Positions 1 to 8,422 are shown, numbered from the stretch's first letter. The stretch: 64,000 bases of DNA from CAYWEM01 sp964457225 (GCA_964457225.1 CAYWEM010000001.1:186001-250000), one strand, 5' to 3'. Notes: a model not told the origin generated them from the letters alone. Made by a program: numbers and translations.

Positions 1-1349
1 ATGCCGGAGAACAAGCCCAGGGCCAAGGCATTGCTCTGAAGCAGAATGGAGCGACCTGCCCTGAGCAGGACGGCCGGGGGATGGCCGGCGTTGATATAGG
101 TCAGCTCTCTGTGTTGGTGGTCGTAACTCCCACAGAAAGCGGTCAGGTATTGGCTGGGATCGGTGGTTTCGGCGATGAGATCGTTTATGCGGCTGAAACT
201 TACATCGATATGAGGATCACGGCGGCTGCGGTAACTGTAAAGAGATCTGAAAACGGCCATTACGAGTGAAGCCGGTATGCCGTGCCCAGCGATATCGGCC
301 ACGGTGAACAAAAGCCGATGGTCGCTGAGAACGGTCATATCGTAAAAATCCCCGCCAACCCGCGATGAACTGAGGCTGAAAAAACAGCTTTCGGCGCCTG
401 GGCTTTTCGGAGGGTGGGCAATGAGAAAAGATTGCTGGATGCTGCGGGCGATTTCCAGCTCTTTTTCCGTTTTCAGATGCCCGATGCGTTCCGCTTCAAG
501 CGCCAGCTTGTCGGCCAGCAGGGCCGTAAAACCAGCCAGTCCCATAATCAGGGTCCGGGATTCGTCGCTGACGGCATGACGGCTGACGATTTCCAGTTGC
601 CCCGTCAAGCCGCGTATCGATCTGAAGGGAAATGATTCCTTTGAGTGAGCGGCATCGACGGATTGCGGGGTGCTCAACAGATCGAATTGCTCTACTCCAT
701 CCGGGCGTTCAAAGACGAGACGGATGCTTTGGGCATCGGTCTGGGCAATGATCAGTTCTCTGAGAAGCTCGAAGATGTCTTCGAAACGGCCGGCCATAGT
801 GATGCGGCGGGCCAGCCTCAGCAACAGGTCCTTGTCGCCGGATTCCCTTTTGAGGCGATTGAAGAAGAGTGCGTTCTGCAGGGGAATTGAAACGTAATGG
901 GTCATTACGCTGAGGGTTTTAAGGTCGGAAGCGTCGAATTCACCCTTTGTCTTGTTGATCCCTTCCAGGATACCGATCAACCGCCCTTCATTTTCCACGG
1001 GAACGGCCAGCAGGGAGCGGGTATGAAATGATGTGTACTCGTCACTGCGGTTGGAAAACCGGGGGTCATTTCGACAGTCAGAAATGATCAGGGGCTGACG
1101 ATGCTGAGCGACCCATCCGGCAACACCTTCACCGACTTTCAGCACGATCTGTTTGAGAACCGTGCTCCTCTCTCCGGTGGCGATTTCAAAATAGAGTTCT
1201 TCGCGTAAGGGGTTGTAGAGAAAAATTGATGCTTCCTCACAGAGTAGCAATTTCTTGATTTTTTCGGCCATGCGTTCGAGAAGGCGGGAGAGATCGAGCT
1301 CGGCGTAGAGGTTCAGCAATTCAATTTCGACCGGATCGAGTCGGATCAT
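1..1349 (-). CDS. GAF-domain PP2C/SpoIIE-type serine phosphatase, 3' end outside window
   Basis: Reading leftwards from ATG at 1349, about 449 codons are open and run off position 1. Translation gives an N-terminal GAF domain (about residues 15-165, e.g. ASIFLYNP, GEGVAGWVA), a second GAF-like/linker region, a helical linker ending EIARSIQQSF, then a PP2C/RsbU-type phosphatase domain with GGDFYDM (metal-binding Asp residues), VADIAGHGIPASLVMA and YINAGHPP. Family knowledge: such proteins dephosphorylate anti-sigma-factor antagonists or similar partners in response to a GAF ligand. The C-terminus is missing. No Shine-Dalgarno lies before the ATG, because a transposase cassette begins 2 bp upstream; an in-frame GTG at 1382 is an unlikely alternative. 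The native leader, or a few N-terminal codons, may have been displaced by the insertion. Confidence 0.85.
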   Translation of the reverse strand, partial: MIRLDPVEIELLNLYAELDLSRLLERMAEKIKKLLLCEEASIFLYNPLREELYFEIATGERSTVLKQIVLKVGEGVAGWVAQHRQPLIISDCRNDPRFSNRSDEYTSFHTRSLLAVPVENEGRLIGILEGINKTKGEFDASDLKTLSVMTHYVSIPLQNALFFNRLKRESGDKDLLLRLARRITMAGRFEDIFELLRELIIAQTDAQSIRLVFERPDGVEQFDLLSTPQSVDAAHSKESFPFRSIRGLTGQLEIVSRHAVSDESRTLIMGLAGFTALLADKLALEAERIGHLKTEKELEIARSIQQSFLIAHPPKSPGAESCFFSLSSSRVGGDFYDMTVLSDHRLLFTVADIAGHGIPASLVMAVFRSLYSYRSRRDPHIDVSFSRINDLIAETTDPSQYLTAFCGSYDHQHRELTYINAGHPPAVLLRAGRSILLQSNALALGLFSG

Positions 1350-1350
1350 G

Positions 1351-1376
1351 GGGGACGGTACTTGTTTTCTTGATTT
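1351..1376 (+). repeat. left inverted end of RAYT cassette
   Basis: GGGGACGGTACTTG followed by TTTTCTTGATTT. Its reverse complement recurs at 2304-2329 with two mismatches. The outer edge is 2 bp from the phosphatase start codon; the transposase stop codon (1379-1381) lies just inside. Confidence 0.85.
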
Positions 1377-1378
1377 CT

Positions 1379-2284
1379 TCACAGTTTGTCAGACAATCGT
1401 TTTCGGGCCTGGTGATACAGCCTGCCCAAGCTGCTCACCTCCAGGTCGGAAAAAAGATCGAGCTTGGCAATTTCCCGATAAGTCAGCCCCGTCAGCTCCT
1501 TTAAAAACACGAGCAACTCAGCCCGCAGGCGCTTTCCCGCATAACCCGTCACCTCAATTTCATCGATTTTAATCCCCTTCATTCGCTCGAATTCCGCCAG
1601 CACTTTCTCAAGAGGGTCAAAGTACATATCTTTGCACCGCCTGCGTTCCCGGCTTTCTCTGCCTGAGCGTCTTTCAGCCAATTCCAGGGCATTCGGCAGG
1701 AATTCTTCATTGCCAATTACCAAGCCAAGTTCTGATTTAACAGTTAGCAGCCCGTCAATGTCCATTTCCTTCACAAAACGATTCAATTCCCGCTCTGAAG
1801 AAAATAGTTCTTCAACGTAGGCACAATCAACTGGACTGTCTTCACAATCCCTGAAGTACAACATCCCGCTGGACCATGGATATGTCGAAAAGTCATATGG
1901 CAAGCCGGCTCTCCCGGCATTGTTCAGCACATAAGCCAGGGCGATCTTGAGATAGGCGTCATCCTGTATCAGCATGGTCTTGAAGCGATCCTGGAACACG
2001 TATCCCCTGCCGCCATGAGTCTTTCGATACCGGGTCGCATATTGACCATTCAACTGCTTGAAAAAATCCGACATCCGCCCTGATGTGTTCTGCACGATCA
2101 ATTGATAATGAGTGTCCATAACGATGTAGGCCAACACTCGTATTTTTATGAGTTTCTGAACCTTCCTCAGCAATTCAAGGAAAAATTCCTTGTCTGCCTT
2201 TGTCCCGAATATGGGACGCCCCCCGTACCCCCGGTTCATCGCATGATGAAACGCCCCTTCGTAAGTCCTTCTCGGCAAGCGCAT
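1379..2284 (-). CDS. REP-associated Y1-type transposase (RAYT), second HUH histidine replaced
   Basis: 301 residues. The N-terminal half is an IS200/Y1_Tnp fold typical of RAYTs: FHHAMNRG near the start, MDTHYQL at 57-63 where relatives carry H-Y-H, then FQDRFK and a catalytic-type Tyr118 in AYVLNNAGRAGL. The metal-binding HUH motif therefore reads His59-Tyr-Gln61 (CAT TAT CAA). The C-terminal part (about 255-300) resembles the DnaA C-terminal helix-turn-helix often found in this family (LTGLTYREIAKL). Known role: single-strand cleavage and rejoining at REP hairpins. With the second His lost, metal binding is probably weakened, so the enzyme may be inactive or rely on another ligand. Start ATG at 2284 lies inside the right inverted end. 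Confidence 0.8.
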   Translation of the reverse strand: MRLPRRTYEGAFHHAMNRGYGGRPIFGTKADKEFFLELLRKVQKLIKIRVLAYIVMDTHYQLIVQNTSGRMSDFFKQLNGQYATRYRKTHGGRGYVFQDRFKTMLIQDDAYLKIALAYVLNNAGRAGLPYDFSTYPWSSGMLYFRDCEDSPVDCAYVEELFSSERELNRFVKEMDIDGLLTVKSELGLVIGNEEFLPNALELAERRSGRESRERRRCKDMYFDPLEKVLAEFERMKGIKIDEIEVTGYAGKRLRAELLVFLKELTGLTYREIAKLDLFSDLEVSSLGRLYHQARKRLSDKL

Positions 2285-2303
2285 ATCTGCTTATACAGTA
2301 ATA

Positions 2304-2329
2304 AAGTCAAGAAATCAAGTACCGTCCCC
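2304..2329 (-). repeat. right inverted end of RAYT cassette
   Basis: Inverted copy of 1351-1376 (24/26). The outer edge lies 14 bp upstream of the -35 box of the promoter for the gene at 2390. I saw no further copy of the 14-bp core in this window. Confidence 0.85.
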
Positions 2330-2343
2330 AAATGGGGGGGCAG

Positions 2344-2372
2344 TTTACTTTTTGCATTTCATTCTCTATAAT
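2344..2372 (+). promoter_or_regulatory. sigma70-type promoter for gene at 2390
   Basis: TTTACT (2344-2349), 17-bp spacer, perfect TATAAT (2367-2372). Predicted start near 2379 leaves a leader of about 11 nt that is almost entirely the Shine-Dalgarno GGAAGGAGG (2375-2383). It begins 14 bp beyond the RAYT cassette. Confidence 0.65.
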
Positions 2373-2389
2373 CGGGAAGGAGGCCGCAA

Positions 2390-3271
2390 GTGGAACTATT
2401 AAAAACTCTGCAGAGCTGCAAAGCACAGGGTCTGGCTGTTCACCCGGAAATAAGCCACACCAACCTGTTCAAAAGGGTGGCCGGCAACTGCTATCTGGAA
2501 TTCGTCATGACCGGAGAAAAGATTCTGTATTCGCCCTATTACACCCTGCTGCGCGGGGAAGAATCGCCCGAACTCAGCGAATTCATCAGCGGCAGCGAAG
2601 ATTTTCTCGACCGGCTGAAAAGCTTCCTGACCGATTCACTCTATGCCTACACCGCGATCATCGAGGCCAATTCCTATTACCTGTCCAGCAACCAGGACAT
2701 CTTCATCGCCCGCCTGCTCAATTACGCCGACAGCCGCCTGCTGGTCAAGTTCTATTCGCACAATGCCAATGAAATCGCCCAGGCCTACGACGACAAAATC
2801 TACATCGGCCGTGACTTCATAGACCTGCACCGCTTCGAGCGAGACGCCTTCGGCCTGCCCTGCTGTTTCCAGTCCCTGCTGGACCAGAACGACAAACTGC
2901 AGGAACGGGCCCAGAAGAAACTCCGCTATTACCAGGACTACAAGAAGACCTACCTGGACGAAATCGATTACCTTTCCCGCGAGGCCTGCGCTGAAATGGA
3001 AAAACGCCTGAAATTCTTCCCCGGGGGCGCGGGCAAGGTGCCCCGCACCAGGCTGCAGGACATTTCCGATCACCTGCTCTACCTGCAAAACATAGTCATT
3101 GAACTGCGGGATTTCACCGCCGAGTTCGAGTACCTGCTGCGCCAGCGCGAGGAAAACAGTTTCGTCAAGCAGTTGACCAAGTTCACGGTCGACATCAAGA
3201 ACACCATCAAGTACTGCAACAAGCTCAATTATTTCATCACCGCCCGGCTCAACAGGTTCAACCTGGTCTGA
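2390..3271 (+). CDS. conserved-looking protein of unknown function
   Basis: 293 residues, GTG start at 2390 chosen because GGAAGGAGG sits 6 nt upstream and no ATG fits. I do not recognise the family. No signal peptide or membrane segment is visible; the protein looks cytoplasmic, largely helical and rich in charged and aromatic residues in the second half (e.g. KKLRYYQDYKKTYLDEIDYL), ending with a basic helix. Its stop codon TGA shares its last A with the ATG of the dCTP-deaminase-family gene, so the two are translationally coupled, and the glycerate kinase overlaps next. The coupling suggests a linked role, but the sequence does not say which. Confidence 0.75.
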   Translation: MELLKTLQSCKAQGLAVHPEISHTNLFKRVAGNCYLEFVMTGEKILYSPYYTLLRGEESPELSEFISGSEDFLDRLKSFLTDSLYAYTAIIEANSYYLSSNQDIFIARLLNYADSRLLVKFYSHNANEIAQAYDDKIYIGRDFIDLHRFERDAFGLPCCFQSLLDQNDKLQERAQKKLRYYQDYKKTYLDEIDYLSREACAEMEKRLKFFPGGAGKVPRTRLQDISDHLLYLQNIVIELRDFTAEFEYLLRQREENSFVKQLTKFTVDIKNTIKYCNKLNYFITARLNRFNLV

Positions 3272-3822
3272 TGGTCAAGTCTTCGGCCTGGATCAGGGAA
3301 CAGTGCGAGCAGGCCGGCCTGATCAGCCCCTTTTTGACCGAACCGGTCAGGAAGGGAGTCATCTCATTCGGACCAGGCCCCTACGGCTACGACCTGCGCC
3401 TCGACCAGGGATTCCGTCGCATCGCCCGGAGCCGGGAGTTGATCGATCCGCTGAATGCAGTTGAAGGTGCCTACCTGGAATTCAGGGGAGAATCCCTGAT
3501 CCTGGAACCGGGTGACTGCGTCCTGGGCCGTAGCCTGGAATACCTGCGGATACCCAGGGGCGTCATCGGCCTGGCTTTCGGCAAATCGACCTATGCCCGG
3601 GCCGGCATCCTGGTCAACGTCACTCCGCTGGAACCCGAGTGGGAAGGTTTCCTGACCATTTCCATCGCCAACACCGCTCCCTGCCCGGTGCGCATCCACG
3701 CCGGCCAGGGCATACTCCAGCTGATTTTCATCGAGGGTGACGGATTGCCCCTTTTTTCCTACAAGGATCTGGGCGGCAAGTACAACGGGCAGCATGATAT
3801 CACCATTCCCCGCATCGATTGA
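3271..3822 (+). CDS. dcd: dCTP deaminase family protein with catalytic Glu replaced by Ser
   Basis: 183 residues, the family's normal length. It matches the Dcd branch carrying GKSTYAR and TPxEPEWEG: YGYDLRL (38-44), GKSTYAR (104-110, with the conserved Ser106 and Arg110), VTPLEPEWEG (117-126), and a C-terminal GGKYNGQ nucleotide-lid motif. In characterised Dcd the catalytic base is the Glu five residues after the last Gly of that motif (E. coli Glu138, in a TLEFSN-type strand). Here the strand reads LTISIAN, so the position is Ser131 (codon TCC). dUTPases of the same fold also carry Ser at this place. Deamination of dCTP is therefore doubtful; a dUTP/dCTP-binding or hydrolytic role is possible. 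First ATG overlaps the upstream stop by one base. Confidence 0.8.
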   Translation: MVKSSAWIREQCEQAGLISPFLTEPVRKGVISFGPGPYGYDLRLDQGFRRIARSRELIDPLNAVEGAYLEFRGESLILEPGDCVLGRSLEYLRIPRGVIGLAFGKSTYARAGILVNVTPLEPEWEGFLTISIANTAPCPVRIHAGQGILQLIFIEGDGLPLFSYKDLGGKYNGQHDITIPRID

Positions 3823-5140
3823 TCTGCTGGGCGGCCTGGCCCGACAGGCCCTGCAGGCTGTGGATCCGGCCCGGCTGCTGCTGGAGAGGGTGAAACGCGA
3901 CGGCCGCCGGCTGATCATCGATGAAACGGTCATCGAACTCGACAATTATCGGTCTTTACACCTGATTGCCGTGGGCAAGGGCGCGCCGGCCTTGACCGAG
4001 GGCCTGCTGGAAGTGCTGGGTCCGAATGAAATTGCAGGCGGACTGGTGGTTTCACTGACGGAACACCAATTCAGTGATCAGCGGGTTTCCTTCCTGTCCG
4101 CGGCCCATCCCGTACCTGACCGTTCAAGCCTGGCCGCCGGTGAAGCGGTTTACGACTATGCCCGCGCCCGGGTCGATAAAAGCGACCTGGTCTTCTTCCT
4201 GCTGACCGGGGGTGCTTCGGCCCTGCTGGTCAAGCCCTGGCCCGGAATCAGCCTGGCCGAAAAAATGGAAATGAATTCCCTGCTGTTGGCCTCGGGGGCC
4301 GACATCAACGCGGTCAACTGCGTGCGTAAGCACATATCGGCCATCAAGGGCGGCCGGCTGGCCGAACTGATCGCCCCCGCCCGGCTGATCTCGCTGGTGG
4401 TCTCGGACATCATCGATTCTCCCCTGGAAGCCATCGGCTCAGCCCCCCAATACGGCGACAGCACTACTTTCACCGAAGCACTGGCGATACTGGAGAAATT
4501 CGGCCTGCTTGAAAAAGCTCCGCCGTCCGTGCTGGAACACCTGCGCCGGGGAGCCGCCGGCCTGGAGCCGGAAACACCCCGTCCTGATTCAGAAGTATTC
4601 CGGGAGAACCGGCACTTTATAATCGGTGACGTTCTGGTCGCCCTGGACAAGCTGGAGCAGGCGGCCCGCTCGGCCGGCCGCGAAATCAGGATCCTGAGCG
4701 CCTGCGACCAGGGGGAAGCTTCGGAGGCTGCCCGTTTCTACGCCGGTATGCTCAAGGAAATCATCAGGCGGGGCCGGCCGTTCAAACCTCCGGTTCTGTT
4801 GGCCGCAGGCGGTGAATTGACCGTCACGGTCAGGGGCCGGGGCCGCGGCGGCCGCAACCAGGAATTCATACTGCAGCTGCTTCGGGAAATGGCCGGCATC
4901 AGTCAGCCTTTCCAGGCCCTGAGCCTGGGCACCGACGGCATAGACGGGCCGACCGACGCGGCCGGGGCCTGGATCGATGAAAAAAGCCTGGGCCGCAGTC
5001 GCCGGCTGGGCCTGGACCTCGATGCTCACCTGGCGGCCAACGATTCCTACTCGTTTTTCAAGGCCCTCGACCAGCTGCTGATCACCGGACCGACCCGCAC
5101 CAACGTCATGGACCTGCGCCTGTTCCAGGTCAACGGCTGA
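3794..5140 (+). CDS. gckA: glycerate 2-kinase (GckA/MOFRL type)
   Basis: 448 residues. Phosphorylates D-glycerate to 2-phosphoglycerate with ATP, feeding serine, glyoxylate or sugar-acid breakdown into lower glycolysis. Seen: N-terminal DUF4147 domain with VGKGAPALTEG (conserved Lys), LLTGGASALL and KHISAIKGGRLA; C-terminal MOFRL domain with GRGRGGRNQEF, LGTDGIDGPTDAAGA and GPTRTNVMDL. All hallmark motifs are present. I start at ATG 3794, which overlaps the end of dcd by 29 nt; an in-frame ATG at 3737 would lie deep inside dcd and add residues unlike the family. It closes a three-gene unit (2390-5140). Confidence 0.9.
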   Translation: MISPFPASIDLLGGLARQALQAVDPARLLLERVKRDGRRLIIDETVIELDNYRSLHLIAVGKGAPALTEGLLEVLGPNEIAGGLVVSLTEHQFSDQRVSFLSAAHPVPDRSSLAAGEAVYDYARARVDKSDLVFFLLTGGASALLVKPWPGISLAEKMEMNSLLLASGADINAVNCVRKHISAIKGGRLAELIAPARLISLVVSDIIDSPLEAIGSAPQYGDSTTFTEALAILEKFGLLEKAPPSVLEHLRRGAAGLEPETPRPDSEVFRENRHFIIGDVLVALDKLEQAARSAGREIRILSACDQGEASEAARFYAGMLKEIIRRGRPFKPPVLLAAGGELTVTVRGRGRGGRNQEFILQLLREMAGISQPFQALSLGTDGIDGPTDAAGAWIDEKSLGRSRRLGLDLDAHLAANDSYSFFKALDQLLITGPTRTNVMDLRLFQVNG

Positions 5141-5212
5141 AACCAGGCTGGAAAAAGACTCGAATCAGGCGTAAAATAAATTACATGAACCAAATGCCAT
5201 GGAGGTATCCCG

Positions 5213-7264
5213 ATGTCAAACAATAAGCTTCTTATCATCGTACTGCTGTTGAGCGCCCTCTTGCTGCCGGCGGCCGACAGCCATCCCTTCAATGTCCATG
5301 ACCTGCTGGCCATGGACCGCATCTCGGATCTGAACCTGTCGCCTGACGGAAGCATACTGGCTTTCGTACTGCGTAAAACCGATCTCGAAGCCAATCGCGG
5401 CCGCACCGATATCTGGACCATGGACACCGCCTCAGGACGGCTGACCCGCCTGACCACCGACCCGGCCGCCGATTTTTCGCCGCGCTGGAGCCCCTGCGGC
5501 AAAAAGATCTTTTTCCTCTCAACCCGCAGTGGTTCCAGCCAGGTCTGGGAGACCTCCCCCGACTCTCCCGGGCAGGAAAAACAGGTCACCGAACTGCCTC
5601 TCGATGTCAATGCCCTGGTGGTTTCGCCAAAGGGGAAAGGACTGGCCCTGGCCCTGGAAGTATTTCCCGACGCGGCCGACCCGGCCGAGACCGCCGGCCG
5701 TCTGGAACAGATCGCCAAGAGCAAAAGCAGCGGCCGCATTTACGACCGTCTGTTCATCCGCCACTGGGACAGCTGGAAGGACGATCGGCGTTCCCACCTG
5801 CACTATTACAACCTTGAAAACAAGAGCCTGGTCAACCTGATGGCCGGTCTGGACAGCGACAGCCCGACCAAGCCCTTCGGCGGTGATGAAGAGGTATGCT
5901 TCACCCCGGACGGCCTGGGCCTGGTATTCACCGCCAAGAGTGTTTCGGGCAGCGAGGAAGCCTGGTCAACAAACTACGACCTTTTTTACGTTCCGCTGGA
6001 CCTTTCAGCAGCTCCGAAAAACCTGACCGAGGCCAACCCGGCCTGGGACACCAGCCCGGTCTTCTCACCCGACGGCAAGACCCTGGCTTACCTGGCCATG
6101 AGCCGCCCCGGCTTTGAAGCCGATCGTTTCCGCATCGTACTGCGTGACTGGGTCAGCGGCCGGGAAAGATTCCCTGCCCCGGATTGGGATCGCTCGCCTG
6201 CCGGCATTTCCTGGAGCCACGATTCCCGCACCCTCTACGCCAATGCAGATCACCTCGGCAACAAGGCCCTGTTCGCCGTTTCAGCCGGGGACGGCCGGGT
6301 GAGCATCCTGGTGGACAAGGGTACGGTCAGCACTTTCCAGGTCGGCCGCAGGAACGTTTACTACGGACTGAGCACCCTGGTTTCACCTCTGGAAATTTAC
6401 AGTATCGGCACCAACGGCAGGAACCGGCGTTCCCTGAGTTCGATAAATTCCGGTCAATTGGCGGCCGTGCGCCTTGGGGAGTACGAGCAGTTCACCTTCA
6501 AGGGCGCCGAAGACGCCACGGTTTACGCCTACCTGGTCAAACCGGTGGATTTCGACCCGGGTAAAAAATACCCGATCGCCTTCCTGATTCACGGCGGGCC
6601 CCAGGGTTCCTTCGGCGACAATTTTCATTACCGCTGGAACCCGCAGGTTTACGCCGGGGCCGGCTTTGCCGTGCTGATGATCGATTTTCACGGTTCTACC
6701 GGCTACGGCCAGGCTTTCACCGACGCCATCAGCGGCGACTGGGGCGGCAAGCCGCTGCGCGACCTGCAGAAAGGCCTGGCCGCCGCCCTGGAACGTTATC
6801 CTTTTCTCGACGGTGAGCGGGCCGCGGCCCTGGGCGCATCCTTCGGCGGCTACATGATCAACTGGATAGCCGGCAACTGGCCGGACAGCTTCAAGGCCCT
6901 GGTCAACCACGACGGCAACCTGGATGAGCGCATGGCCTATTTCGACACCGAGGAACTCTGGTTCCCGGAATGGGAACACGGCGGCACGCCCTGGGACAAC
7001 CCGGAAGGTTACGAAAAATTCAACCCGGTCAACCTCGTAAGCAAATGGAAAACCCCGATGCTGGTCATTCACGGGGCCAAGGATTTCCGGGTGGTCGAGA
7101 CCCAGGGCATGGCCACTTTCACCGCCCTGCAGCGCCGGGGGATTCCCAGCCGCTTCCTCTACTTTCCCGATGAGAATCACTGGGTGCTGAAGCCGCACAA
7201 CAGCATCCTCTGGCACGAAACCGTACTGGAATGGATCAGCCGCTGGACCGGCCAGTCCGACTGA
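5213..7264 (+). CDS. secreted S9 family (prolyl oligopeptidase-like/DPP) peptidase
   Basis: 683 residues with an N-terminal hydrophobic signal sequence (LLIIVLLLSALLLPAADS). Residues about 30-420 form a WD40/beta-propeller (LSPDGS, FSPRWSPCG, FSPDGKT) and the C-terminus an alpha/beta hydrolase with HGGPQGSFG oxyanion region, nucleophile Ser543 in GASFGGYM, Asp624 in HGAKDFRV and His656 in DENHWVL: a complete triad. Known: these serine peptidases cut short, often proline-containing or N-blocked peptides; the signal sequence places it in the envelope. Start ATG follows GGAGG (5200-5204). A weak TAAAAT -10 lies at 5172-5177. A second, unrelated S9 peptidase is at 31230-33320. Confidence 0.92.
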   Translation: MSNNKLLIIVLLLSALLLPAADSHPFNVHDLLAMDRISDLNLSPDGSILAFVLRKTDLEANRGRTDIWTMDTASGRLTRLTTDPAADFSPRWSPCGKKIFFLSTRSGSSQVWETSPDSPGQEKQVTELPLDVNALVVSPKGKGLALALEVFPDAADPAETAGRLEQIAKSKSSGRIYDRLFIRHWDSWKDDRRSHLHYYNLENKSLVNLMAGLDSDSPTKPFGGDEEVCFTPDGLGLVFTAKSVSGSEEAWSTNYDLFYVPLDLSAAPKNLTEANPAWDTSPVFSPDGKTLAYLAMSRPGFEADRFRIVLRDWVSGRERFPAPDWDRSPAGISWSHDSRTLYANADHLGNKALFAVSAGDGRVSILVDKGTVSTFQVGRRNVYYGLSTLVSPLEIYSIGTNGRNRRSLSSINSGQLAAVRLGEYEQFTFKGAEDATVYAYLVKPVDFDPGKKYPIAFLIHGGPQGSFGDNFHYRWNPQVYAGAGFAVLMIDFHGSTGYGQAFTDAISGDWGGKPLRDLQKGLAAALERYPFLDGERAAALGASFGGYMINWIAGNWPDSFKALVNHDGNLDERMAYFDTEELWFPEWEHGGTPWDNPEGYEKFNPVNLVSKWKTPMLVIHGAKDFRVVETQGMATFTALQRRGIPSRFLYFPDENHWVLKPHNSILWHETVLEWISRWTGQSD

Positions 7265-7375
7265 ACTTTACAGAAACCAGAAGCAGGAAAACTCACCAGG
7301 CATCACCCGCAGGAGTGAGGCAAGCGGCCGGACCGGCACGTCAACCTCTCGGTTGAATCATTCCGCCGATTTGAC

Positions 7376-7404
7376 TTGACATTTCGTTAACAAAGGACAA
7401 TAAT
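7376..7404 (+). promoter_or_regulatory. sigma70-type promoter for gene at 7432
   Basis: Perfect TTGACA (7376-7381), 17-bp spacer, AATAAT (7399-7404). The gene starts 28 nt downstream with a GGGAGGAG Shine-Dalgarno. Confidence 0.75.
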
Positions 7405-7431
7405 CCCCTCATCATAGTTTGGGAGGAGATC

Positions 7432-8364
7432 ATGGAAAAAAAATGCAAAATCGCCCTGGTTGCGGTCTGCCTGCTGGCCGTTGGTTGGCTTTGCCTTTCC
7501 GGTCAGCAGTTTCAGAGGAAACCGGTGCTGGCCAAATCCAGTATAAGCGCCGAGTTGAAAGCAATCCCGGAATCATACAGCGGCGCCTGCCCGACTACGA
7601 TCACTTTCCGGGGAAAAATCACAGTCACGGCGCCGATGACCGTGAAGTACAAGTTCATCCGCAGTGACGGGGCGATTGCGCCGGAGCAGACCCTGGTCTT
7701 CAGCGCGCCGGGCAGTAAAGCGGTCAGCACCAGCTGGACCCTCGGCAAGACCTTCAGCGGCTGGCAGGCCATCCAGATAATCTCTCCGGAAGCGCTGAAA
7801 TCAAATCAGGCCAGTTTCAGCATCAACTGCACGCCAAAGCCGTTAATCAGCAGTCTCACCTACTTTCATTACGGAATGCCGACAGCTCATATTAACCTGA
7901 AGGGCACTGATTTCGGCGCAGTCCAGGGAAGCCGGACCATCCTCGTTGACGGCAACCCGGTCACGCTGCTTTCCTGGACTGACACCACCCTGTCATTTTC
8001 GCATGGCAATTTAATCCCCTGGGAACACACCTACAAGTACTGGATACAGGATGGCGGCGCCGTCATTTCAAACGTATTTGAAAAAAGGTATTTTTACAGA
8101 ATAGCCCAATTCACGCCGACCGGCGGAGCTGCACCGGGCGCAGAGTTCACTGTCAACGTCTGGAACCTGCCGACGGCCCCCGGCGGCCTGGAAGTCAGGC
8201 TGGGCACACACATCTGCCCGGTGGTCTCCTGGAGCGGCGGTCCGGGGGGCACCATCAAGGTCAGGGTGCCGGCCGGCTTAAGCCCTGGAACCTATCCGCT
8301 GGCGCTCTGGAAAGGAGGAGTCAAGGTCTCCATACCGGAAACCATGAATTTCAACGTACTCTGA
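7432..8364 (+). CDS. secreted protein with IPT/TIG-like Ig-fold domains
   Basis: 310 residues. N-terminal signal peptide (KIALVAVCLLAVGWLCLS). The rest looks all-beta. Residues about 30-125 form one Ig-like sandwich (contains two Cys, SGACP and SINCTP, possibly a disulfide). Then come two segments that read like TIG/IPT domains: about 128-215 (KGTDFGAVQGSRTILVDG followed by SWTDTTLSF) and about 220-310 (FTPTGGAAPGAEFTV, VRVPAGLSPGTYPLALW). Such domains bind partners or sit at bacterial surfaces; the ligand is unknown. Start ATG has GGGAGGAG 4 nt upstream and its own promoter. Likely monocistronic. Confidence 0.8.
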   Translation: MEKKCKIALVAVCLLAVGWLCLSGQQFQRKPVLAKSSISAELKAIPESYSGACPTTITFRGKITVTAPMTVKYKFIRSDGAIAPEQTLVFSAPGSKAVSTSWTLGKTFSGWQAIQIISPEALKSNQASFSINCTPKPLISSLTYFHYGMPTAHINLKGTDFGAVQGSRTILVDGNPVTLLSWTDTTLSFSHGNLIPWEHTYKYWIQDGGAVISNVFEKRYFYRIAQFTPTGGAAPGAEFTVNVWNLPTAPGGLEVRLGTHICPVVSWSGGPGGTIKVRVPAGLSPGTYPLALWKGGVKVSIPETMNFNVL

Positions 8365-8422
8365 AACGGAAAGATTTTCAGGCCATGGTCCCTGCCCCGC
8401 CCGGCCGGAACCGGCCCGGCGG

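Larger units (their letters stand above)
1351..2329 (-). mobile_element. REP-associated tyrosine transposase cassette with inverted ends
   Basis: A 979-bp unit with one transposase gene bounded by 26-bp imperfect inverted repeats (24/26 identical; the outer 14 bp, GGGGACGGTACTTG, are perfect). It sits between the ATG of the phosphatase gene (1349) and the promoter of the gene at 2390. Known: REP-associated tyrosine transposases (RAYTs) are flanked by inverted REP-like sequences and do not make target duplications; none is obvious here. By eye the unit is less GC-rich than its neighbours, which fits acquisition. Confidence 0.75.

Noticed and set aside
3737..3793. Longer start for glycerate kinase
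   Set aside because: The added residues overlap dcd in another frame and do not fit the family; ATG 3794 gives a standard N-terminus.
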